Source: a virus
Virus record (IMG/VR): IMGVR_UViG_3300010373_000122
Location: 1-25,516 of that record
Length of the DNA: 25,516 nucleotides
Reading direction: 5' to 3' (one strand)
The translations under genes were made by a program, and so were the position numbers. The number at the start of each line of letters is the position of its first letter. Positions within the stretch are counted from its first letter, which is position 1. The notes beneath the pieces were generated by a model. The model had not been told where the DNA came from and ran no database searches. It saw nothing but the letters and a program-made list of their open reading frames with translations. Shown in pieces: positions 16,022 to 22,145 of this stretch.

Positions 16022-16311
16022 GGATTCTCCAAATGCAAAAAGCCCTGGCCATTTCTGGTCAGGGCTTTGGTGTTGTTCCTGGGGCCTTGCACCCAGGTGG
16101 CTTGTCGCGGCTTTCACGCGCTGCTGGCTGCCGGTGCTGATCTCCGGCTTGCAGATGGCGTTGTCTGCAGCATACCCACGGTGTGTCCTTTCGGCCTACC
16201 GCCGCGCATCAGCCTGCGCTTTAGCCATCATCCTTTGTTGCTCGCACCTATCCCGGCGCATACCGGGACGTTCTAGTGCTATTGCTAACGGTCACCGCAA
16301 CGTTACCACAC
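16022..16311 (-). promoter_or_regulatory. Non-coding late-control region with hairpins
   Basis: About 290 bases without a convincing gene separate the Q-like gene from the late operon. Reading on the minus strand it holds a six-base-pair hairpin TCCCGG-N6-CCGGGA (16251-16268), a second CCTGGG-N8-CCCAGG hairpin (16079-16098) and then the terminator. A late promoter is expected near 16270-16311; TTGCGG followed after 17 bases by ACTAGA is the best I find, and it is weak. Only short frames without convincing coding character occur here. By analogy with lambda this would be the pR'-tR' region; that is inference. Confidence 0.5.
16036..16068 (-). terminator. Strong rho-independent terminator ahead of late genes
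   Basis: On the minus strand GCCCTGACC pairs with GGCCAGGGC around a six-base loop (stem 16042-16065, one G-T wobble) and is followed by TTTTTGC. It lies 15 bases before the ATG of the first late gene. Such a placement blocks late transcription until an antiterminator or activator acts. Confidence 0.8.
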
Positions 16312-16704
16312 TCATTTTCGGATTGCAACTGGCTTGGCGCGATTTTTCAGCATCGCCCGCGCGCCGTGGACCATCTCGTTCAGAGCGTCCATCGTGATGC
16401 CCAGAAGTTTTGCGGCACCCTTGGGATTGCTGGCATACACGTACCACCAACGGACGGCATGGCGGTGCTTCTCGGGCAGGTCAGCGACGAGCTTTTCTAT
16501 CGTGTGAGCGTCCAGGCTGTTGACTGGCATGCTCCCCAATGGCGCGGCCTCGCTGGCCTCCTTCTGCTTGAAGAACCGCCACATTGGGTGAGACAGAGCG
16601 CCGTTGCCGTTCTTGGCCCACCGTGCCCAGTTCTGCAGCCTCAGGTGGATTTCTTCGTGCTCGGCCTTGATCAGGTTGTAGTCAACGTAGGCTTTCATCA
16701 GCAT
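16312..16704 (-). CDS. Putative late-gene regulator, Q-like, with sigma-r4-like HTH
   Basis: Start ATG 16704 is chosen because AAGGAG lies five bases upstream; an alternative ATG at 16698 overlaps the ninG stop. The 130-residue product begins MLMKAYVDYNLIKAEHEEIH, then RLQNWARWAKNG (about 22-33), a pattern common in antiterminator Q-type proteins. The C-terminal half has VADLPEKHRHAVRWWYVYAS followed by NPKGAAKLLGITMDALNEMV, which reads like the sigma-70 region 4 helix-turn-helix used by Q and RinA-type regulators. It is the last gene of the early operon, right after ninG as in lambdoid phages, and a terminator stands between it and the late genes. The assignment rests on motif shape plus position. 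Confidence 0.65.
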   Translation of the reverse strand: MLMKAYVDYNLIKAEHEEIHLRLQNWARWAKNGNGALSHPMWRFFKQKEASEAAPLGSMPVNSLDAHTIEKLVADLPEKHRHAVRWWYVYASNPKGAAKLLGITMDALNEMVHGARAMLKNRAKPVAIRK

Positions 16705-17285
16705 GTGGGCTCCTTCTTTGCTTGCTTGTTCAGTGCTCGGTAGTGGTCGCGGATAGAGATCAACTCTTCTCTGGTCCATTTGCGCGGCTGGTTATCAGAC
16801 TCAAGTGCTTCCACAGCCTCCAGCCCAATGCGGGCCACAAGGCCAATGCGGTAGTCAACAGCACGGCCAGCACCCCAGCGGTTGCAAACCTTGCGCTGGG
16901 CATGAGCATTCCTCTCGTCAAATCGGAGATGGGACGCACTTCCCGTGGAGCGGTAATGCCCGCAGTCGAACGCGCCACCCACTTCTCCTGCGCCCAAAGG
17001 TAGGCCGCAGCAAATACAAGGCTTCTCACGGTCCCGCTCCCTGATGAATGCGTTGAATGCAACTTGGGCCTCCTTGACCAGATCAGGAATGGTCTTGATG
17101 GCCTCCTTGCGCCGGCGCGCCTCAGCCTTCTCGACTTTGGCAGCGGCTCTGGCCTGCTTCTGTCGCTTGCGCTCTGCCTTGGCGCCCTCGGCTTCGGCGT
17201 ACCCGGCGATGCACTGCGGATGGATGCGCTGGCCAGGTTCCAGCTTCTGGCGGCAGTGGGGGCATAGGGTGCGGCGGAATCCCAT
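16698..17285 (-). CDS. ninG: NinG recombination protein
   Basis: The start is probably ATG 17285, which overlaps the preceding small gene's TGA; a frame four residues longer exists. The 195-residue product begins MGFRRTLCPHCRQKL, a CxxC site, then a long basic Ala/Lys/Glu/Arg helix (about 35-65). The conserved NinG core follows: a CICCGLPLG cysteine cluster, FDCGHYRSTGSASHLRFDER and NAHAQRKVCNRW, which resemble an HNH-like zinc site. Lambda NinG (Rap) is a structure-specific endonuclease that resolves recombination intermediates. Placement after ninB and before the Q-like gene agrees. Length is similar to lambda NinG. Confidence 0.85.
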   Translation of the reverse strand: MGFRRTLCPHCRQKLEPGQRIHPQCIAGYAEAEGAKAERKRQKQARAAAKVEKAEARRRKEAIKTIPDLVKEAQVAFNAFIRERDREKPCICCGLPLGAGEVGGAFDCGHYRSTGSASHLRFDERNAHAQRKVCNRWGAGRAVDYRIGLVARIGLEAVEALESDNQPRKWTREELISIRDHYRALNKQAKKEPTC

Positions 17286-17422
17286 CAGAGCCTCCACTTC
17301 CTGCGGAACTCTTCAACCTGGCGGCGGCTGGCCCGGATGCCATCCCAGAGGCTGATGAGCCACCAGCCAATGGCGAGCACAAGCAGGATGGTGGGCGAGC
17401 AGATGAGCAGAAATGCAGCCAT
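17285..17422 (-). CDS. Tiny single-pass membrane protein between ninB and ninG
   Basis: A 45-residue frame exactly fills the gap between ninB and ninG and overlaps both with TGATG junctions (start 17422, stop 17285-17287). It begins MAAFLLICSPTILLVLAIGW, one transmembrane helix through WWLISLW (about residues 3-26), followed by a basic, charged tail (GIRASRRQVEEFRRKWRL), which predicts an N-out, C-in topology by the positive-inside rule. The tight coupling argues that it is a real gene. No family is recognised; a role at the membrane during early infection is only a guess. Confidence 0.65.
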   Translation of the reverse strand: MAAFLLICSPTILLVLAIGWWLISLWDGIRASRRQVEEFRRKWRL

Positions 17423-17838
17423 CACTTCCCCTCCAACAGGTCATAAAACGTCACGCCCAGCTCGGACGCTGCGTAGGCCTCCACCCGGGCGCAGAACTCG
17501 GAGAACTCGGCCGTGGTCAGGTCCGCGCTGCTCTTGCCGATCACGTTGCCATTGGGCAACTCCTCGACACCAATGAACATTTGCTTGAACGCTTCATGCC
17601 AGTTCTCGGCGCTGTGCATGCGGCCATCGGCCGTGGTCGCCTGCTGCGCGATCTGGGCAAGAACGCCGCCGCCCCAGTAGCGGCGGTTCTGCGCCTTTGT
17701 GCGCTTGCGCCGCCCAATGGTCAGCACCCACCGGCCACCGCCCTGCAGCGCATCCCGCAGGAATGGGTACAGCTGCGACTGGATCAGGCTCCAGGCCTGG
17801 GCGCGGTTGTGCAGCTCCAGTTCAAGGCGGTCAGTCAT
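17422..17838 (-). CDS. ninB: NinB recombination protein
   Basis: The start is set at ATG 17838 because GGAGG lies six bases upstream; a frame six residues longer exists. The 138-residue product (MTDRLELELHNRAQAWSLIQ) has the NinB hallmarks: GGGRWVLTIGRRKRTKAQNR, the helix RYWGGGVLAQIAQQ, AENWHEAFKQMFIG and LTTAEFSEFCARVEAYAASE. NinB (Orf) of lambda binds single-stranded DNA and works in RecFOR-like recombination with the phage system. It precedes the tiny membrane gene and ninG. Length fits lambda NinB (146). Confidence 0.85.
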   Translation of the reverse strand: MTDRLELELHNRAQAWSLIQSQLYPFLRDALQGGGRWVLTIGRRKRTKAQNRRYWGGGVLAQIAQQATTADGRMHSAENWHEAFKQMFIGVEELPNGNVIGKSSADLTTAEFSEFCARVEAYAASELGVTFYDLLEGK

Positions 17839-18028
17839 TGCGATCCTCCACGCCACGCAGCCAGAAGACGATGCGCTGCATTACACCGAGCCTCGGCTGC
17901 CATGCATCGAAATCGCGGCCACACATATCGGGATACTTCCGCTCCACATCGCAGTGGAAGCCGGAATACATGCAGCGGCCATAAGACCGGTGCTCGCATG
18001 TGCTGCAAGACTTAGGGATCTTGCTCAT
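17831..18028 (-). CDS. Small Cys-rich phage protein
   Basis: A 65-residue protein starting MSKIPKSCSTCEHRSYGRCM. Cysteines at 8, 11, 19, 26 and 36 (CxxC then CxxxxxxxC) suggest a zinc or disulphide-stabilised N-terminal knuckle, with a hydrophobic/basic C-terminal helix (VMQRIVFWLRGVE). It overlaps the preceding gene by ATGA and ninB by eight bases. It is one of a run of small cysteine proteins in this operon. Function is unknown. Confidence 0.65.
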   Translation of the reverse strand: MSKIPKSCSTCEHRSYGRCMYSGFHCDVERKYPDMCGRDFDAWQPRLGVMQRIVFWLRGVEDRND

Positions 18029-18393
18029 GCCTGAGCCCCCTTCCCCGCCCGCACCATGTCGGCGAGCTCGTCATGGCCCGTGATGGCGTCAATTTCGGCC
18101 ATGGCGCGGCGTAGGTAGATCGCTTGGTCGAGGGCCTCTTCGTATGCGTGCTTGAGCCACTGGCGCAGTTCCAACGGGTTCTGGGCCACAGTGGTGCCGT
18201 ATTTGTGCAATCCGAACTGCTGGCGGCGCGCGATGTCTTCGCAGACCTGGGCCTCGGTGCCGGAGGGTTTGCCTTTTTCATCCTCTTCGATGCGCTCGTG
18301 CAGAACATCGATGTACTCCTGCGGGTTGCAGTAGCGGCAGCCGTCGCCAGTCATGCGCTGGGAGAAGGTGCAAATGCACTTGTCTTTGCTCAT
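18025..18393 (-). CDS. Small phage protein, Cys N-terminus and MazG-like helices
   Basis: A 122-residue protein starting MSKDKCICTFSQRMTGDGCR. Four cysteines (C6, C8, C19, C22) could bind a metal. The rest is helical: VCEDIARRQQFGLHKYGTTV, then LRQWLKHAYEEALDQAIYLR. The pattern of a GLxKYGTT turn followed by HxxEEALDQAIYLRRA is seen in phage proteins related to MazG-type nucleotide pyrophosphohydrolases, with acidic residues at the helix faces. I could not confirm the full metal site. It overlaps genes on both sides. An enzyme acting on nucleotides is possible but unproven. Confidence 0.6.
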   Translation of the reverse strand: MSKDKCICTFSQRMTGDGCRYCNPQEYIDVLHERIEEDEKGKPSGTEAQVCEDIARRQQFGLHKYGTTVAQNPLELRQWLKHAYEEALDQAIYLRRAMAEIDAITGHDELADMVRAGKGAQA

Positions 18394-18710
18394 GCAACCT
18401 CCTTCGGCGCCTGAGCAGCAGCACAGCGCAGGATCGCCAGGCGCATGCGGTCCCAGCGCCGGGATTCGTCGGGGACGTCTTCGACAAAGGCCTTTCTCAT
18501 CCTCAGGGGGCCTCCGTCAATCGACGCGCAGACCCAGGGGCGGGTTTCCTCGGCGTGGTTGTGCTCCACGCTGATGCGCAGCGCGGCGACCAAGTCCATG
18601 CAGTATTCTGGATACAGCACCCCGAACTCGACCCACTTTTCATCGAAGCCAGCAGCCCGTGCCGCTGCTTCGAGCATTTCGCGTTCGCTCTGTGTCTCTG
18701 TCTTGCTCAT
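18390..18710 (-). CDS. Unknown early phage protein
   Basis: The start is ATG 18710 with AAGGAGG five bases upstream, giving 106 residues (MSKTETQSEREMLEAAARAA). The frame is open upstream but has no good start. The protein is helical at the N-terminus, then FGVLYPEYCMDLVAALRISV, then a charged stretch WVCASIDGGPLRMRKAFVED and a helical C-terminus ending QAPKEVA. No enzymatic motif is visible. It overlaps the zinc-finger gene by four bases upstream and the next gene by four bases downstream. It is probably an early-operon accessory gene. Confidence 0.6.
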   Translation of the reverse strand: MSKTETQSEREMLEAAARAAGFDEKWVEFGVLYPEYCMDLVAALRISVEHNHAEETRPWVCASIDGGPLRMRKAFVEDVPDESRRWDRMRLAILRCAAAQAPKEVA

Positions 18711-18886
18711 GCTGCCTCCTTCGATGCCTTTTTGTCCTCGATAACTTGAATTGCGGAACTGCAACATTCCTCGCAGATGCATGCCTCGTCATCAACAGCC
18801 ACAGCCATGTGAATAGCCGCCTTGGACGACATGCCGCAGAAGTCGCAGATGTAGAGCTTCTCGCCCTCTTCCAAATCGATCCTCAT
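18707..18886 (-). CDS. Short ClpX-type zinc-finger protein
   Basis: The start is ATG 18886 with AAGGAG seven bases upstream, giving 59 residues (MRIDLEEGEKLYICDFCGMS). CDFCG (C14, C17) and CICEEC (C38, C41) with about 20 residues between them match the N-terminal C4 zinc finger of ClpX (CxxC-x20-CxxC), but the AAA+ part is absent. In ClpX this finger dimerises and binds adaptors and substrates. A stand-alone version in a phage could compete for adaptors or act as a substrate tether; this is inference. It is coupled to the following gene by ATGA. Confidence 0.65.
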   Translation of the reverse strand: MRIDLEEGEKLYICDFCGMSSKAAIHMAVAVDDEACICEECCSSAIQVIEDKKASKEAA

Positions 18887-18914
18887 TGCCCCACTCCTTT
18901 GTTGATCGGTTGAG

Positions 18915-19886
18915 TTACTGCATGTCGGGCGTGTAGAGCACAAGCGGCTCTTCGCCATGGGATGCAACGAATTGCTGGCTGTCGCGCTCGAACCAGAGGC
19001 CGATGGAGCCTTCCCACTCGCCATTGCGCTGCTTGTCGCAGATAAGCAGGCAGTCGGGCTCCTTCACGTCGGCCTCGTCGGTTAGCAGGCCCTCATCGCG
19101 CTTGCGCTCCTTGGGCTTGTTGCGCCACACAGCGATCACGTTGTCCACTTGGTCAGTGATGGCGCCCGAGCCCTTCATGTCGTACTTGTTGGGCTTGTGG
19201 TCCTCGCTTGCAGGCTTCTTGATGTGGTGGATCAGATGGATGTGGATGCAGTGGTCGCGGGCAATTGCGGTGAGCTCGTCAACAAAGAGCTTCTGGCCGT
19301 TGTAGTCGTCCTCGCCCTGCACGCACTTCATCAAGCTGTCCACGACGAAGTGAGTGACCTTGAGTTCAACCGCGGCGTAGCGGACAACTGCACAAACCTG
19401 TGCAGTTGTGACCGTGCCCTGCTGGTCGTACAGCCACAGCTTGTTGTCGGTCCAGTCGCGGAACTGCTCGTAGGTGTCGATCAGGATGCGCTGGCCGTCG
19501 TCGTTGCCCGCATAGGCCGGGTGCGCGGGGTTCGTGCCCGACCACTGCCGGCCCATGCGCTCCAGCGTCTTGATGGGCTTCATCTCGAAGCTGGCGATTG
19601 CCACGCGCTCGCCCTGCCCGCACAGCGACAGCGCGACTTGCCCAGTGACCAGCGACTTGCCGTTGCCGTTTGCGCCGCCCCAGAGCGTCACCTCGCCAGG
19701 ACGAAACTGCACCAGCTGGGCCGTCTTGCGCCACGGCATGAAAGCCTGCTTTGCGCGGATCGGGTTGCGAATCCGGTCGATCAACTCCTGCACCCAGGAC
19801 GATGCTGGAAGCACCTTTTGCTGCGCGTCGGTCTCGTGCTCGTAGGCAGCGAAATCGATGTCGTCAGGCGTGAATACGTTTGCCAT
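18915..19886 (-). CDS. DnaB-type replicative helicase (short, RecA-core)
   Basis: A 323-residue protein starting MANVFTPDDIDFAAYEHETD. Walker A GGANGNGKS is at 70-78, SFEMKPIKTLER at 99-110 is the usual DnaB H1a with Glu 101, Walker B ends at HFVVDS (D183) and the later HLIHHIKKP and DNVIAVWRNKP motifs match the SF4 helicases. The N-terminal DnaB domain (about 150 residues) is missing, so it resembles phage core-only helicases rather than host DnaB. It unwinds DNA at the fork. The gene overlaps the end of the upstream gene by 23 bases; an O-like initiator lies just before that. Confidence 0.8.
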   Translation of the reverse strand: MANVFTPDDIDFAAYEHETDAQQKVLPASSWVQELIDRIRNPIRAKQAFMPWRKTAQLVQFRPGEVTLWGGANGNGKSLVTGQVALSLCGQGERVAIASFEMKPIKTLERMGRQWSGTNPAHPAYAGNDDGQRILIDTYEQFRDWTDNKLWLYDQQGTVTTAQVCAVVRYAAVELKVTHFVVDSLMKCVQGEDDYNGQKLFVDELTAIARDHCIHIHLIHHIKKPASEDHKPNKYDMKGSGAITDQVDNVIAVWRNKPKERKRDEGLLTDEADVKEPDCLLICDKQRNGEWEGSIGLWFERDSQQFVASHGEEPLVLYTPDMQ

Positions 19887-20238
19887 TGCCGCCTTGCTCC
19901 TTCGTGTAAAACCAGATTTCGTCGGTCATGGCGCAGCACAGAATGGCTGGCTCAACTGCCCGGATTGCTTTGAACAAACGCTGTGCGCGCTCTTGGCCTC
20001 GGTTGGCTTCCAGCACCACGCCCAGCTGGCGGCAGAACCGCACGTCCAGGCGTTCAGGGCTGTCTTCCTGGCCCACGACCACATGCGGCGTGAACAGGCC
20101 GTTTGCCGAGCTCGGGATGCGGTGCCATTGCTGGGCAAGCTCGATTGCGAACTCGCTGTCACCGTCGATGACGTGGACCACGTCGTAGGGCAGCACGCCA
20201 TCGCGGCGCATCTTGAGCAGGGGCGTATGGCCGATCAC
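19864..20238 (-). CDS. Unknown replication-module protein
   Basis: The best start is GTG 20238: its GTGA overlaps the initiator stop and GGGAGG lies five bases upstream, giving 124 residues (V/M-IGHTPLLKMRRDGVLPYD). Alternating strands and helices (VVHVIDGDSEFAIELAQQWH, LFTPHVVVGQEDSP, LGVVLEANRGQERAQRLFKA) give a compact alpha/beta impression. It lies between initiator and helicase, where lambdoid phages keep a helicase loader, but there is no Walker motif here and it does not look like lambda P or P22 12. I do not recognise it. It overlaps the helicase start by 23 bases. Confidence 0.65.
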   Translation of the reverse strand: MIGHTPLLKMRRDGVLPYDVVHVIDGDSEFAIELAQQWHRIPSSANGLFTPHVVVGQEDSPERLDVRFCRQLGVVLEANRGQERAQRLFKAIRAVEPAILCCAMTDEIWFYTKEQGGNGKRIHA

Positions 20239-20909
20239 ACGAACCTCCCGCAGGTGTCGCCACCGCATGCCGCCAGCTTCAAAACCGGCTCGTCATCCCA
20301 TCGGCCCTGGTTCAGCCATGTCGCCGGGTTCGGGATGTACTGCCCCCCGTCCTTCAGCCATTGGTCCGACTGCGCCTGCGTCTCCACGGCTTTCAACATC
20401 CGGTCCAGCAACGGTTGATCCGGCTTGCGTTTGTCGAAGGCTTTGCGGGCGTCATCCTTGCCCACCTTCTTCGGGTAGGTCTTCCAGAAGGCGTCGAACA
20501 ACGACGAGTCACGCGACGCGTCATTCCTTTCCTTTCCTTCCTTTCCTTCCTTCCTTCCGCTTTCACGCGTGGTTGACGCGTGGTGCACGCGTGCCGGTAT
20601 CAGGCTCTCAGACTCCCTGTTGTTGATGATTTGGTGCTTGGCAAACGTGGGGATCTCGGCATAGGTCTTGCCGTCAACCTCGTAGAGCACCACGAGTCCC
20701 GCGTCTGTGAGTTCAGTGCCAAGCACATCAACGTCACAGTTGTCGCCGGGCAGGTAGCGCAGCTTGAACGTCTTTGGCTTCCACTCGAAGCGGCCTTCAC
20801 GGTCTGCCTCACACCACAGCGACACGTAAAAGAGGCGTGCAAGTGGCGACAGGGACACGATGTCTTCGCTTGTGAAGAACTCAGGTTTGATAGTGCGGAT
20901 GCGTGCCAT
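20235..20909 (-). CDS. Phage replication initiator, O-like
   Basis: A 224-residue protein starting MARIRTIKPEFFTSEDIVSL, then LARLFYVSLWCEADREGRFE and FKLRYLPGDNCDVDVLGTEL, the winged-helix domain common to phage O-like replication proteins (about residues 1-95). A low-complexity linker rich in Gly, Lys, Glu and Arg (about 115-130) follows, then a helical C-terminus (FDAFWKTYPKKVGKDDARKA, WLKDGGQYIPNPATWLNQGR) typical of loader- or helicase-contacting parts. The linker is encoded by a purine-rich tract beside 11-bp-periodic repeats (20511-20600), a candidate origin within the gene as in lambda O. Confidence 0.75.
   Translation of the reverse strand: MARIRTIKPEFFTSEDIVSLSPLARLFYVSLWCEADREGRFEWKPKTFKLRYLPGDNCDVDVLGTELTDAGLVVLYEVDGKTYAEIPTFAKHQIINNRESESLIPARVHHASTTRESGRKEGKEGKERNDASRDSSLFDAFWKTYPKKVGKDDARKAFDKRKPDQPLLDRMLKAVETQAQSDQWLKDGGQYIPNPATWLNQGRWDDEPVLKLAACGGDTCGRFV
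20511..20600. other. Candidate replication origin: 11-bp-periodic ACGCGTG repeats plus pyrimidine tract
   Basis: ACGCGT occurs at 20516-20521, 20565-20570, 20576-20581 and 20587-20592. The last three are spaced exactly 11 bases apart, with units ACGCGTGGTTG, ACGCGTGGTGC and ACGCGTGCCGG. A nearly pure C/T tract of about 40 bases (20521-20563) lies between the first and second sites. Since 11 is not a multiple of three, the periodicity is not a protein repeat. Phage initiators often bind iterons within their own gene next to a strand-asymmetric melting tract. Confidence 0.55.
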
Positions 20910-20948
20910 TTGGGGCCTCTAACTTTCGAGTTACTGCTTAGCTACTTG

Positions 20949-21167
20949 CTAGCGAGCAGCGCGGAAACCGAAGAGCCGCGCGAGAGTGCTCGGCTTGGAC
21001 TTTTTTTCATCGTTGTCAGCAGCAGCCAGGAGGGTCTGCAGGGCGAAGTCCTCGAAGGACTTGCCGGACCTGTCTGCTAGCTTTTGAAGAGCGCGCATGC
21101 GCTTCTGGTCAACGCCGGAGAAGTCCAGCGCCATTGGTTCATCGTGGGGATCAGACAAGTCCTGCAT
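20949..21167 (-). CDS. Small unknown early protein
   Basis: A 72-residue protein starting MQDLSDPHDEPMALDFSGVD, with an acidic start and a helical body (VDQKRMRALQKLADRSGKSF, EDFALQTLLAAADNDEKK) and a basic C-terminus. AGGAG lies eight bases upstream. The helical KxLxxLADRSGKSFEDFALQ stretch resembles small DNA-binding or ribbon-helix-helix-like segments, but this is not firm. It is in the leftward operon between a small gene of unknown function and the initiator. No function is assigned. Confidence 0.6.
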   Translation of the reverse strand: MQDLSDPHDEPMALDFSGVDQKRMRALQKLADRSGKSFEDFALQTLLAAADNDEKKSKPSTLARLFGFRAAR

Positions 21168-21184
21168 GGGATGTCTCCTGTGTT

Positions 21185-21436
21185 CTAGGCATTCAGCAGG
21201 GCGCCAAAAGCGTTCCTGTCAAGCCCGTGGCGCTGCCTAGCATTGGCCGCATGACGACGCTCTTCTTCCATCAGCTCCTTGTCTGCCAGGGCCAGGAGCG
21301 CATCCAGCAAAGTCGGGGCCACAGCGCCACCGTTGGACTTCATCTCAGCCCAGGCAATCAGCTTCTCGCGCTCTTCCTTGCTGGCGCGCAGCAGGCACAG
21401 GGGTTTGCGGATGAGGTCACGGTTTTGGTACGACAT
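21185..21436 (-). CDS. Small unknown early protein, second gene after cro
   Basis: An 83-residue protein starting MSYQNRDLIRKPLCLLRASK. It is helical, with EEREKLIAWAEMKSNGGAVA and TLLDALLALADKELMEEERR, and has a Arg/Asn-rich C-terminus. The position directly after the Cro-like gene would be the place of CII in lambda, but I see no CII-like helix-turn-helix. It may be a regulator or accessory protein. Function unknown. Confidence 0.55.
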   Translation of the reverse strand: MSYQNRDLIRKPLCLLRASKEEREKLIAWAEMKSNGGAVAPTLLDALLALADKELMEEERRHAANARQRHGLDRNAFGALLNA

Positions 21437-21463
21437 AGGAGGCTCGGAAACTTTGTTGTTGGG

Positions 21464-21688
21464 TTAGCGGGAGGCAGGGGCGCGGCGCTTGGGCTGCGTC
21501 TTCTTGTCTTGGGCTTGGAAGTAATCCAGCAGCGGCTGGATGGTCTGCACGCCGGGGTTCTCGCGGTCGTTGCAGGCGATCTTTCGCGGCAGGGTCTTGG
21601 CCACGCCGGCTTCAGAAGCGATCAGCTCCCACCGTGCGGCGCCTTCTTCACGCAGCCGACGCTTGAGAAAAGAAATGATGGTTTCCAT
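21464..21688 (-). CDS. Cro-like regulator (HTH)
   Basis: The start is ATG 21688 (METIISFLKRRLREEGAARW), giving 74 residues; a longer frame exists but its extra part crosses the promoter and operators. The segment WELIASEAGVAKTLPRKIA (about 20-38) is a helix-turn-helix, and NPGVQTIQPLLDYFQAQ follows; the C-terminus is basic. It is divergent from the repressor, with a shared operator region between them, exactly as for Cro. No Shine-Dalgarno is seen, and the promoter lies so close that the message may be leaderless. It should repress repressor synthesis in lytic growth. Confidence 0.75.
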   Translation of the reverse strand: METIISFLKRRLREEGAARWELIASEAGVAKTLPRKIACNDRENPGVQTIQPLLDYFQAQDKKTQPKRRAPASR

Positions 21689-21696
21689 GAGGACTG

Positions 21697-21741
21697 AGCA
21701 TAATCCCGAATTTGGGATTTTGTCAATCCCATTTTTGGGAT
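21697..21741 (-). promoter_or_regulatory. pR-like promoter with two OR-type operators
   Basis: On the minus strand TTGACA (21726-21721), an 18-base spacer and TATGCT (21702-21697) form the promoter. Two operators are palindromes: AATCCCGAATTTGGGATT (21702-21719), between the -35 and -10 boxes, and AATCCCATTTTTGGGAT (21725-21741), over the -35. The expected transcription start is about one or two bases before the cro ATG. A weaker rightward promoter for the repressor (TTGTCA at 21720-21725) uses the same DNA. Confidence 0.75.
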
Positions 21742-21764
21742 GCACAGCTTGCGAGACTCCGCGC

Positions 21765-22145
21765 ATGGATTCCGCTCCCCGTCACATACTTGCCAAGAAC
21801 GTCCGCGCGCTGATGAAGGCATCACGCAAACTCACCACGCTCCAGAAGCTGGCCGATGCCTCTGGCGTCTCCAAGGGGGTGGTGGAGCGCATGACCAAGG
21901 CTGAGGCCAACACAGGGATCGATCACCTAGAAGGCATAGCCAAAGCCTTCGAGATCCCTTTGTGGTTGCTGCTATCAGAGGACTTGGATCCGCTGACCAA
22001 GACACATGTGAATGTCTGGCCTTTTGAGGAACTGAGCCCGTATCAATACGCAGAGCTCCCGGACCGAAAGAAGGGCGCTATTGAGGCCAGGGTGCTGGAC
22101 CTCTACAGAGAATGGGAAATCTCGCAGAAGGCTAAAGATGACTGA
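21765..22145 (+). CDS. CI-like repressor, short form (XRE HTH)
   Basis: The start is ATG 21765, just past the operators, giving 126 residues (MDSAPRHILAKNVRALMKAS). A classical XRE helix-turn-helix lies at about 26-67 (LQKLADASGVSKGVVERMTK, then GIDHLEGIAKAFEIPLWLLL). The C-terminal region is only about 55 residues, helical and charged, with no S24 or LexA-like peptidase residues, so RecA-triggered self-cleavage is unlikely and induction must use another route. The gene is divergent from the Cro-like gene. It is probably the master repressor of the phage. Confidence 0.75.
   Translation: MDSAPRHILAKNVRALMKASRKLTTLQKLADASGVSKGVVERMTKAEANTGIDHLEGIAKAFEIPLWLLLSEDLDPLTKTHVNVWPFEELSPYQYAELPDRKKGAIEARVLDLYREWEISQKAKDD

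Noticed and set aside
15653-16117. GTG start at 16117 for the N4 gp49-like gene.
   Set aside because: It would place the first 32 codons across the terminator hairpin; ATG 16021 matches the family-like N-terminus.
16118-16311. Hairpins considered as a tRNA gene or attachment site.
   Set aside because: No TPsiC-type arm, anticodon arm or CCA end in a consistent order, and no host sequence is seen nearby.
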